64,000 nt of DNA. Source: Bartonella raoultii. Its GTDB lineage: Bacteria; Pseudomonadota; Alphaproteobacteria; Rhizobiales; Rhizobiaceae. The notes beneath the pieces are model-generated. The model had not been told where the DNA came from. It did no database searches and was given only the letters and a program-made list of their open reading frames with translations. Each line of letters begins with the position of its first letter. Position 1 is the first letter of the stretch. Location: the NCBI RefSeq assembly GCF_019659805.1, contig NZ_JAIFRO010000004.1:1-64000 (forward strand). The letters are read 5' to 3'. This document shows, piece after piece, positions 57,072 to 64,000 of this stretch. A program made the translations under genes and the position numbers.

Positions 57072-58610
57072 GTGAAATTTGTCACAATGCAATTAAACAA
57101 CCAGGTGCACAAACGTCAAAAACTGCAGATTTTTCAACGCATATTTTTTTTTCGCAGAAAAATTTATAGCATCCCTCTTCTCAGTTTCATGCTTGTGCTT
57201 TCTGCATGCCATAATACCTCTTTTGCTCCAAATGATCAGCGCTTTTCTTGGAAGCCTACGAAAAGGATCAAACGCCCCCATAAAAGCACTCTTTTTTTCC
57301 CACCCAACGCCACACAACACGCACGTATTTTGCAAATTTATGGCGGAACTTATCACGACCCCAAACTTGAAAAGTTGTTAGCAAATATTTTACGCAAATT
57401 AATTGTTGTATCACACAATTCTCATAAAAATTATTCTATTACAATTTTAAACTCAGGCGGTGTGAATGCTTTTGCACTTCCCAATGGTTCTATTTACATC
57501 ACCCGCGGCATGCTCGCATTAGCCAACGACTCTTCAGAAGTTGCGGCCATTTTAGCCCATGAACTTGCCCATATTATTGCCAATCACGGCATTTTACGTC
57601 TACAAAAAAAAGCACAGTTAAAGACCGCTCGTCATCTATCCTCACATCTTCTTTCACACGCAAACAGAAAACTTTATAATCCCATTAAAGATAAGCAACA
57701 ACTCGCACAGTTTTCACGCAATCAGGAATTGGAAGCTGATTCGATTGCCTTAGAACTTCTTCAACAAGCAGGATATGATCCATTTGCCTCTCCACGCTTT
57801 CTCAAATCAATGGAGGCATATAATGCTTTTTGTAATATTTCAGGTATCACCAATGCTTCCTTAGATTTTTTAGCAAGCCACCCCACCACGCCACAGCGGA
57901 TTCATCTTGCAATAGAAAAAGCACGTAAAATCCATACAACAAACCTACAAAAAAGTGATCATGATTTTTTTCTCAAGAACCTTGATGGCATGGTTTTTGG
58001 AGGAAGCCTTCATACAGGCTTTATGCGCGGCAATCAATTTATACACCCACAATTAGGCATTGCTTTTTCCCTTCCAGACAATTTTACCATAGAACATTCT
58101 ACCAATACGCTTTGGGCTAGCGGCCCCAATAACATTGCCATTCGTTTTGATGCTCTTTTACATCCTGCTGAAATATCTGCAAGTGACTATTTGCAAAGCG
58201 GCTGGATTGTAGGATTAGATCAATCTTCTATCCGTCCCTTTACAATGCACGGTCTGCCTGGGGCGCGTGCACGTGCAAGCAATGAAAAATGGCAATTTGA
58301 TGTGGTTGTTATTATTTTCAATCATCACATCTTCCGTTTTCTAACGGCAGCTCCACATCATTCTTCAACTTTTAAAGCTATTGCTGAAAGCACGATACAA
58401 AGCTTTCATCCCCTTTCAGCATCACAGTTACAAAAATTGCAACCTTTTAAAATTCGTGTTGTACGTGTTCAAAAAGGAGACAGCGTTGCAAGCCTTGCAA
58501 AGAAAATGCAAAATACAATGCACAAAGAAAGACTCTTCCGCATTCTTAATGCACTTTCTCCCACACAAACTTTACCTATAGGCGCAAATGTTAAAATTAT
58601 CATGGAGTAA
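57072..58610 (+). CDS. M48-family metalloprotease lipoprotein (BepA-like) with a LysM-like tail
   Basis: A periplasmic zinc protease of 512 residues. Lipoprotein signal with LSAC (Cys46), M48 core with HELAH (163-167) and the downstream Glu ligand in NQELEADSIALELLQQAGYDP. A second domain (about 300-450) and a C-terminal segment RVVRVQKGDSVASLAKKMQ resembling LysM follow. Relatives (BepA/YggG) act in outer-membrane protein and LPS assembly quality control. The start is GTG at 57072; an ATG at 57087 is equally possible and gives a shorter basic N-region before the signal. Confidence 0.87.
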   Translation: MKFVTMQLNNQVHKRQKLQIFQRIFFFRRKIYSIPLLSFMLVLSACHNTSFAPNDQRFSWKPTKRIKRPHKSTLFFPPNATQHARILQIYGGTYHDPKLEKLLANILRKLIVVSHNSHKNYSITILNSGGVNAFALPNGSIYITRGMLALANDSSEVAAILAHELAHIIANHGILRLQKKAQLKTARHLSSHLLSHANRKLYNPIKDKQQLAQFSRNQELEADSIALELLQQAGYDPFASPRFLKSMEAYNAFCNISGITNASLDFLASHPTTPQRIHLAIEKARKIHTTNLQKSDHDFFLKNLDGMVFGGSLHTGFMRGNQFIHPQLGIAFSLPDNFTIEHSTNTLWASGPNNIAIRFDALLHPAEISASDYLQSGWIVGLDQSSIRPFTMHGLPGARARASNEKWQFDVVVIIFNHHIFRFLTAAPHHSSTFKAIAESTIQSFHPLSASQLQKLQPFKIRVVRVQKGDSVASLAKKMQNTMHKERLFRILNALSPTQTLPIGANVKIIME

Positions 58611-59012
58611 AAACTTTTTTCTATATTTTATATTCCTTTAATTCTCTTTTGCTTTCCTCACCCACTTCCCTTCTTTTCAGCACTCTCCAATGTTGTCTTT
58701 ATACATCTCATCAATTTTTGCATCTCATCAATTTTTGCAGCAATCTTTTTGACAATTATTATCTGAGCTCTTTTTAAAATCAGCTCTCCAGACAACACAC
58801 AGACCTTTCTCGCACCAAGCACACGAGACTTTGCTTGATTTTATCCTTTCTTTTTATCCTCTATAAAACACTTGACTGCCATCTTGTAGATGGCAGTCAA
58901 GGAGGAGGTCTTACGATAGAAAATCGCGCGCGAATTTTTTAAAAGCAACACTCCAGACACTGTAGGAGAATGTCATGGTACATTTTTCTCTGCTTTGTTG
59001 CATCCCTTCTTA
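58611..59012. other. Spacer between the M48 protease gene and rpoH
   Basis: About 400 bases between convergent genes, AT-rich with repeated tctcatcaatttttgca near 58707-58740. It contains the 13-bp perfect hairpin at 58871-58901. Confidence 0.4.
58871..58901 (-). terminator. Perfect 13-bp hairpin downstream of rpoH
   Basis: cttgactgccatc (58871-58883) / gatggcagtcaag (58889-58901), loop ttgta. Read on the minus strand it is followed by tgttttat, a short T tail, and lies about 110 bases after the rpoH stop. On the plus strand no T-run follows. Confidence 0.6.
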
Positions 59013-59924
59013 TCACACTTCATAAGCGTCAGCTGGATTAACCGTCAGCAGAGCAGAGCGCAATTTTTGCAAAGCACGTGCTTCAATTTGGCGAACTCTT
59101 TCTTTTGAGATTCCTAATTTTTCACCCAAAACTTCCAGAGTCGCCCCTTCTTCATTCAAACGGCGAAACCGAATAATTTCAAGCTCGCGTTCATTAAGAA
59201 TCTGTAATGCATCATAAAGCCATTGTGTGCGCCGTTGTCCATCAATCACTTGCTCAATCAAAGCATCAGGAAGGGGACTCTCATCGACAAGAACATCCAT
59301 TTTAGCAATGGGATTATCACTGTTTTCAGAAACAGAAACGCTCAATGAATTATCAGAACTGGAAAACCGAAAATCCATTGTTTCAACGTCACGTACTGAA
59401 ACACCGAGTTTTTCAGCAATTGTACGAAAAATATCTTGTTTTGACAAAGCGCTATCATCTTGCACCAATTTTGCCCGCAAACGCCGAAGATTAAAGAAAA
59501 GCGCTTTTTGGGAAGAACTTGTACCACCGCGAACGATTGACCAATTGCGTAAAATATAATCTTGAATAGAAGCACGTATCCACCATGTTGCATAAGTAGA
59601 AAAACGCACTTCACGATCAGGCTCAAAGCGTGCAGCAGCTTCCAAGAGTCCCACATAGCCCTCTTGGACCAGATCCCCTAAAGGCATTTTGAAACGTTTA
59701 AAACGGTTAGCAATTGCAATCACCAAACGCATATGAGCCGCTGCAATTTGATGCATAGCATCATCATCGCGCTTGTCTTTCCATCGCAGAGCCAAGTCAT
59801 GCTCTTTTTGCCGTTCAAGATAAGGCGCTTGCATAGCAGAACGCATCATATTACGTCCCAAACTTTTGTCTGCGTCGCTATAGTTTTTGCTATTTTTATA
59901 AACAGCATTTGAAAGATTACTCAT
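59013..59924 (-). CDS. rpoH: RNA polymerase sigma-32 (heat-shock) factor RpoH
   Basis: A 303-residue alternative sigma factor directing heat-shock genes such as groEL, dnaK and clp. Region 2 is clear: MRLVIAIANRFKRFKMPLGDLVQEGYVGLLEAAARFEP and the -10-recognition RFSTYATWWIRASIQDYILRNW. Region 4 is ILNERELEIIRFRRLNEEGATLEVLGEKLGISKERVRQIEARAL. The RpoH-box-like VIDGQRRTQWLYDALQ lies before region 4. The start is ATG 59924 with AAGGGG upstream; the frame extends 57 codons further without sigma features. FtsH, its usual protease, is also in this window. Confidence 0.93.
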   Translation of the reverse strand: MSNLSNAVYKNSKNYSDADKSLGRNMMRSAMQAPYLERQKEHDLALRWKDKRDDDAMHQIAAAHMRLVIAIANRFKRFKMPLGDLVQEGYVGLLEAAARFEPDREVRFSTYATWWIRASIQDYILRNWSIVRGGTSSSQKALFFNLRRLRAKLVQDDSALSKQDIFRTIAEKLGVSVRDVETMDFRFSSSDNSLSVSVSENSDNPIAKMDVLVDESPLPDALIEQVIDGQRRTQWLYDALQILNERELEIIRFRRLNEEGATLEVLGEKLGISKERVRQIEARALQKLRSALLTVNPADAYEV

Positions 59925-60402
59925 AAATAACCCCTTGCGATTAAAATTATCAACATTGATTTGGCAACGACATCGCCGTTCTTTCCAAAAAAAGAACGTA
60001 AAAGTTGTTTGTTTTATAAAGACTACTTTAACGTGTATTTTTATAATCGCAATTGTTTTTTTATTGTAACCATAAAACTTACGCTCATAAGCCACAACTT
60101 TATGAACAAAACAGAACTCTCACAGGTTTCCTTGTCACAAAAAGAACATGAAAAAGCTTTTTCTTCATATTTTTGTCACACAACAGAAAAAAATAAAACA
60201 ATCACATAAAACAGACGTCATTTTATGTAATTTTTCACTTATTTATATTTACAAGTTGAGCGTTTATTTTATGCTTCTAGCTTTACAACACAACTAATAC
60301 GTGTAATTAAAAAAATATACAATATCTATCATGAATAAAAAATGAACAAAAAGAACCAGCAAAATTTAAAAGCGTCAAAAGAGATATCAAAAAACGACAA
60401 GA
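59925..60402. promoter_or_regulatory. Divergent region between rpoH and the helicase-like gene
   Basis: About 480 bases holding the promoters of rpoH and of the helicase C-terminal gene. It is rich in ttttt/aaaaa tracts. I cannot place sigma-32 or sigma-70 boxes reliably. Confidence 0.4.
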
Positions 60403-62070
60403 ATGATTGAAGCAAGTGCAACAAACATGTTAAAGGAGCATCACAATGATGGAATTGTCGAGAATAAACTTTTGACGAGTGTGGTGCTGAGAAAGAAACT
60501 GATCATGGATAGCAAGATTATTCAACAAAATGAAAGCCTCCAAGAGGATGTTATTGAAAAACATGGCCAAGGTAAATTTGAAGGTTTTCGTTTTTATGCC
60601 AATACAATCAATAGTGATCAAACAATCAATACACAAAATTTAAGAGATAATGAACATTTGATTCTTGCTTTTTCGAAACGTGCAGCGCGTTTTTGTAATT
60701 GTGCGAATGGAGATCTTAGCCTCAGTTGTGATGGTATCATTCGCTGGATTGGTCAACCTGTAGGCCAACTTGTTGCAACAGAAGACTTTCTAAAACCAAA
60801 ACCGATCATTTTAGCAGATACACAATTAACAGGAGAAGCCCGTAATAAAGTTGTCCAACGATTAGAACGTTTTGTAACTTTTCATTTTACAACAACTTTA
60901 AAACCGCTTTTTGACTTGCTGCATGCACATCATTTAACAGATTTGACGAGCGATCTTGCTTTAAAGCTTGTCCATTCTTTAGGGGTTTTACCGCGTCAAG
61001 AAATCTCAGAACTTGTCAAAAGCCTTGATCAAGAATCACGCTCCATGCTGCGACGACTGGGAGTGCGTTTTGGTGCTTTTCATATTTATGTTACAGGAAT
61101 GCTAAAGCCCGCTTCTGTCCAAACCATTATGCTTTTGTGGAATCTTAAAAATACAGGGCAAGACCAAACTGGATTAAATGAAATTCTCTCAGCTTTATCT
61201 GCAGGCAGGACTTCTCTGATTGTTGAGCCTAGCTATAACCGCCAATTTTATTCGTTAGCTGGTTATCGTATTTTAGGTCAACGGGCTGTACGCGTTGACA
61301 TTTTAGAACGCCTTGCTAATCTTATCCGTCCAACACTTCATTGGAAAAAAGATTCTACTCCCAAGCCCGATGGTGCTTATGATGGCAAAAGTTTTTTTGT
61401 CACCCCAACCATGATGTCTATTCTTGGCGCCAATGGAACAGACATGGAGGAGATTTTAAAAGGTCTTGGTTATCAATCGCAAACCATTACCCGTACTGTT
61501 TTTGAACAAAACCAGCTTGCCTATAAAGACTCTCCCCATATGTGCACAACAGATATTCCAGCAGCAGAATGGGTTGGCTCTCCATGGCAAGACACAAAGA
61601 GGCTACCAAATACACAGGTAGAAAAAAATCTTTCATCCCCTTCGCCGGCAACACAGCAAAGCAGTACAGCTTGTCTGCCTGCTGCTGAACCTGTAGGCAA
61701 TTTTATCACAAAAAAAAGCATTCAAAGTCCTGCAAGAGAAGATAAAGTTATTTTACTATGGCGTTATAATCATCACTTCCACCACCACGGTCACAAAAAC
61801 CGTGACAAATCTGGACAGAAATGGCAAAATAAACAAAAAAAGGCTTTTAAGAAAGAGAGGAATATAAACGAAAAGTCCCCTCAAGAAGCCACAGCATCTA
61901 CGAAACCCTCTTATAAATCTTCCTCTCCACATATCAAATATGGGAATCAACAATCATCTAAGAAAGCAAAACATCATAATCCCGATTCACCTTTTGCGAA
62001 ATTAGCAGCACTGCGTGATCAACTCACAAAGAGTAAAAACACAGATATACTTTCCTCCAAAGAGCATTAA
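60403..62070 (+). CDS. Stand-alone C-terminal part of an MgpS-like DNA/RNA helicase
   Basis: A 555-residue protein matching the C-terminal half of the large rhizobial helicases usually found just upstream of fdxA/carD. LSCDGIIRWIGQPVGQL, then PIILADTQLTGEARNKVVQRLERF, SLGVLPRQEISELVKSLDQE, RRLGVRFGAFHIYVTGMLKP, SALSAGRTSLIVEP and AVRVDILERLANLIRPTL are all in the order of those proteins. The Ser/Lys/His-rich tail ends with SPFAKLAALRDQL as in the family. Walker A, DEAH and helicase C motifs are absent, and residues 1-80 are unrelated. It is either a 5'-truncated remnant kept open or a separate accessory protein. The start is uncertain (ATG at 60403, 60430 or 60505). Confidence 0.7.
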   Translation: MIEASATNMLKEHHNDGIVENKLLTSVVLRKKLIMDSKIIQQNESLQEDVIEKHGQGKFEGFRFYANTINSDQTINTQNLRDNEHLILAFSKRAARFCNCANGDLSLSCDGIIRWIGQPVGQLVATEDFLKPKPIILADTQLTGEARNKVVQRLERFVTFHFTTTLKPLFDLLHAHHLTDLTSDLALKLVHSLGVLPRQEISELVKSLDQESRSMLRRLGVRFGAFHIYVTGMLKPASVQTIMLLWNLKNTGQDQTGLNEILSALSAGRTSLIVEPSYNRQFYSLAGYRILGQRAVRVDILERLANLIRPTLHWKKDSTPKPDGAYDGKSFFVTPTMMSILGANGTDMEEILKGLGYQSQTITRTVFEQNQLAYKDSPHMCTTDIPAAEWVGSPWQDTKRLPNTQVEKNLSSPSPATQQSSTACLPAAEPVGNFITKKSIQSPAREDKVILLWRYNHHFHHHGHKNRDKSGQKWQNKQKKAFKKERNINEKSPQEATASTKPSYKSSSPHIKYGNQQSSKKAKHHNPDSPFAKLAALRDQLTKSKNTDILSSKEH

Positions 62071-62091
62071 AGTAAAAAATGGAGTTTAATT

Positions 62092-62430
62092 TTGACCCAC
62101 GTAGTAACCGACAACTGCATTCATTGCAAATATACGGATTGCGTTGAAGTTTGCCCTGTTGATTGTTTTTATGAAGGCGAAAACATGCTCGTTATTCACC
62201 CTGATGAATGTATCGATTGTGGGGTTTGCGTTCCAGAATGCCCTGCAGAAGCCATTCTACCTGATACAGAACCAGGTTTAGAAAAATGGCTAGAACTTAA
62301 TCTCCGTTATGCAACCAGATGGCCCAATTTAACAACCCGAAAAGATCCACTTCCCCAGGCCAAAGAAATGGATGGCGTTCCAAATAAATTAGAAAAGTAT
62401 TTTTCAGAAAATCCTGGAAGTGGTGAATAA
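62092..62430 (+). CDS. fdxA: Seven-iron ferredoxin FdxA
   Basis: A 112-residue electron carrier with [3Fe-4S] and [4Fe-4S] clusters. Cysteines at 9, 12, 17, 21, 25 and 40, 43, 46, 50 give the [19 protein letters not shown] and [14 protein letters not shown] motifs. The C-terminal extension ([20 protein letters not shown]) is typical of the family. The start is TTG with GGAG seven bases upstream, 21 bases after the helicase-like gene, so they are probably cotranscribed. Confidence 0.94.
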   Translation: MTHVVTDNCIHCKYTDCVEVCPVDCFYEGENMLVIHPDECIDCGVCVPECPAEAILPDTEPGLEKWLELNLRYATRWPNLTTRKDPLPQAKEMDGVPNKLEKYFSENPGSGE

Positions 62431-62675
62431 TAATTCACCAATGCGCACCACATACTTTCAAAAATAAAGATCATTCCCTTGTAAAAATAAAAAATCCTTA
62501 AGCGAAATGATTGATTCTTTTAAATTTTGATGTTAGTGTTATTTGTACATGATCATCTTTCTAAGTATTTTTTATTTGCTTTCTGTTTTTAGATTGTAAA
62601 GCGATATATTTTTTGTTGGATTTAAAAGTACTCAACTTTTATGCTCATTAAATTCGTGTAATATACTTGGTCAAA

Positions 62676-62690
62676 GAACGTTCAACGTTC
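62676..62690. promoter_or_regulatory. Palindrome gaacgtt-c-aacgttc upstream of carD
   Basis: A perfect 7-bp inverted repeat (62676-62682 / 62684-62690) centred about 65 bases before the carD start, just downstream of a taatat -10-like box at 62659-62664. A second imperfect inverted repeat (cagg...cctg, 62690-62705) follows at once. Together they could form an operator or a leader hairpin; no regulator is named. Confidence 0.5.
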
Positions 62691-62748
62691 AGGTTTTTTA
62701 GCCTGTTTTCCAGTACATTTATTGGTCATAAAGGGAGTAAACAAAAAT

Positions 62749-63333
62749 ATGGCATCCCAACACGGAACTTCTTCTCATGCAAAAGGATTTGAAACCTCTG
62801 AATATATCGTCTATCCAACCCATGGAGTAGGACAAATTATCGCAATTGAAGATCAAGAGGTTGCAGGACATAAGTTAAAGCTTTTTGTTATTCACTTTGC
62901 AAAAGATAAAATGGATGTCAAAGTACCTATCGCAAAAGCTCTTTCTGTTGGCATGCGCAAATTATCGGCTGGTGATTCTGTCGAACGTGCTTTGAAAATT
63001 TTACATGGAAAAGCCCGGGTTAAACGAACCATGTGGTCCAGACGTGCTCAAGAATATGATGCAAAAATCAATTCAGGAGATCTTATTTGTATCGCTGAAG
63101 TCGTCCGTGATCTTTTTCGTTCAAACCTACAGCCTGAACAATCCTATTCCGAGCGTCAACTCTACACCGCCGCATTAGAGAGAATGGCACGCGAACTTGC
63201 TGTCATTAATAATCTTTCCGAAACAGAAGCTATCAACCTCATAGAGATGCATCTCTCAAAGAAAGCAAAGCGTGAATTCAAAGCGGAAAGAAATGAAACA
63301 GATACGAACAACAAAGCCATCTATGCTGCATAA
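62749..63333 (+). CDS. carD: CarD-family transcriptional regulator
   Basis: A 194-residue protein that binds RNA polymerase beta and stabilises open complexes, governing rRNA and general transcription. The CarD/TRCF RNA-polymerase-interacting domain is at residues about 18-75 (YIVYPTHGVGQIIAIEDQEV, KLKLFVIHFAKDKMDVKVPI). The C-terminal helical DNA-binding domain has KRTMWSRRAQEYDAKINSGD and LYTAALERMARELAVIN. AAGGGAG lies eleven bases before the ATG. Downstream of fdxA with a 320-base gap containing its own promoter elements. Confidence 0.95.
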   Translation: MASQHGTSSHAKGFETSEYIVYPTHGVGQIIAIEDQEVAGHKLKLFVIHFAKDKMDVKVPIAKALSVGMRKLSAGDSVERALKILHGKARVKRTMWSRRAQEYDAKINSGDLICIAEVVRDLFRSNLQPEQSYSERQLYTAALERMARELAVINNLSETEAINLIEMHLSKKAKREFKAERNETDTNNKAIYAA

Positions 63334-63963
63334 TAACCTATTTATAGCTGTACACTTAAAAAGCAAAGGTTACACTTTAAAAAAAGTAAAATATTTTTGA
63401 TAAAACAATATAATCAATAGAAAGCTATTTTATTGGGTTTTAATATCTCTTGTAAACAAGAAATATTGCGTAAATGCGCCTGTCCAGTTTTTATATAACA
63501 ATATAGGGATAAATTTGAGTACAAGAAAATAAAATCACATAATTTTATCAAAAAATAAAATTGTTATTTAAAAGCTTATTCTCAGATGAACAGCCTCATA
63601 TAAAGCATATAAACAACTTTTCAAATCTTTGAAAAGAAATGATCAATCATATTACAAGATTACAAAAAAGGATGTTCTTTCTGAATTTTGAGAGAGAATA
63701 TTTCCTATAAATCAAACAAGCCCCCGATGCTCCTTCAAAAGCAGCAGAAAATTCCCAAAAAAATACACTACAATTAAGAAAGCCTTATGGTTTTATTTTT
63801 GATAAAAACAACAATCTTCTCTCAGCACTTTCTAATAAAATCCATAAGCACTCCCCCAAGCAATTTTTTTTGTTTTTAGCCTTTCCAAAGGGGATATGAA
63901 TATAACCCACTCAAAAGCACTTTACATTGCTTAGCAAATAAACAGAAGAGAAAGATAAAACGC
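63334..63963. other. Spacer at the right edge
   Basis: About 630 very AT-rich bases after carD, between convergent genes. No supported gene, repeat or terminator is seen. Confidence 0.4.
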
Positions 63964-64000
63964 TCAATCTTTAGCAGGCAAAACAACCCGTCCGCGATAC
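63964..64000 (-). CDS. Last codons of a gene continuing beyond the window
   Basis: The minus strand reads YRGRVVLPAKD followed by TGA at 63966-63964. The higher GC content and codon use compared with the adjacent spacer suggest the C-terminal end of a real gene transcribed from beyond the right edge. Too short to identify. Confidence 0.5.
   Translation of the reverse strand, partial: YRGRVVLPAKD

Overview
The window is low-GC chromosomal DNA of an alphaproteobacterium of the order Rhizobiales, almost certainly a Bartonella. Evidence: an Hbp/Omp25-type outer-membrane protein, Rhizobiales-type gene orders (ruvCAB-ybgC-tol-pal; tkt-gap-pgk-fba beside zapA; DUF1036-pyk next to gapR; fdxA-carD), RcdA, TrcR and GapR orthologues, many tandem repeats, long decaying intergenic stretches, and a structured repeat upstream of an HTH gene that resembles the Bartonella-specific Brt RNA/Trp regulator pairs. 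The species cannot be fixed from the sequence alone.

Layout. 1-4.6 kb: accessory segment with a 16-bp VNTR, a phage lysis cassette (GH24 endolysin, overlapping i-spanin/o-spanin, small holin-like protein) that has been tandemly duplicated and reciprocally eroded, an Hbp-like porin, and tRNA-Leu(CAA). 4.9-11.4 kb: DedA-like protein, DsbB, VIT/CCC1-like iron transporter, dUTPase, four 138-bp tandem repeats running into the 3' end of exbD, exbB, and a DUF883/holin-like membrane pair. 12-31.2 kb: the envelope and repair block on the minus strand (rcdA, ruvC-ruvA-ruvB, ybgC, tolQ-tolR-tolA-tolB, then trcR and yebC, then pal, cpoB, tilS, ftsH, glmM). TolA and CpoB carry large in-frame repeat arrays (48 bp and 39 bp). 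31.4-32.5 kb: an opgC pseudogene. 32.7-37.7 kb: ThiE-like protein, the duplicated Brt-like unit and its HTH gene, Sel1 protein, efp, suhB. 38.2-42.3 kb: an unrecognised 475-aa membrane protein and an ABC exporter. 42.5-50.5 kb: rpmE; the glycolysis/pentose-phosphate cluster fba-pgk-gap-tkt (minus); DUF4164 and zapA (plus). 50.8-58.6 kb: pyk and its DUF1036 partner, gapR, an ABC-F ATPase with a glycine-zipper lipoprotein, thiamine diphosphokinase, M48 protease lipoprotein. 59-64 kb: rpoH, a stand-alone C-terminal part of an MgpS-like helicase, fdxA, carD and the last codons of a minus-strand gene.

How the genes work together: Tol-Pal, CpoB, YbgC, ZapA, RcdA, TrcR and GapR cover envelope constriction and cell-cycle control. 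ExbBD, the Hbp-like porin and the VIT protein point to heme/iron handling, central to this blood-borne genus. The most unusual signals are the duplicated Brt-like unit with its apparently start-disrupted HTH gene, the repeat-swollen CpoB and TolA, the reciprocally decayed lysis duplication, and the helicase reduced to its C-terminal part.
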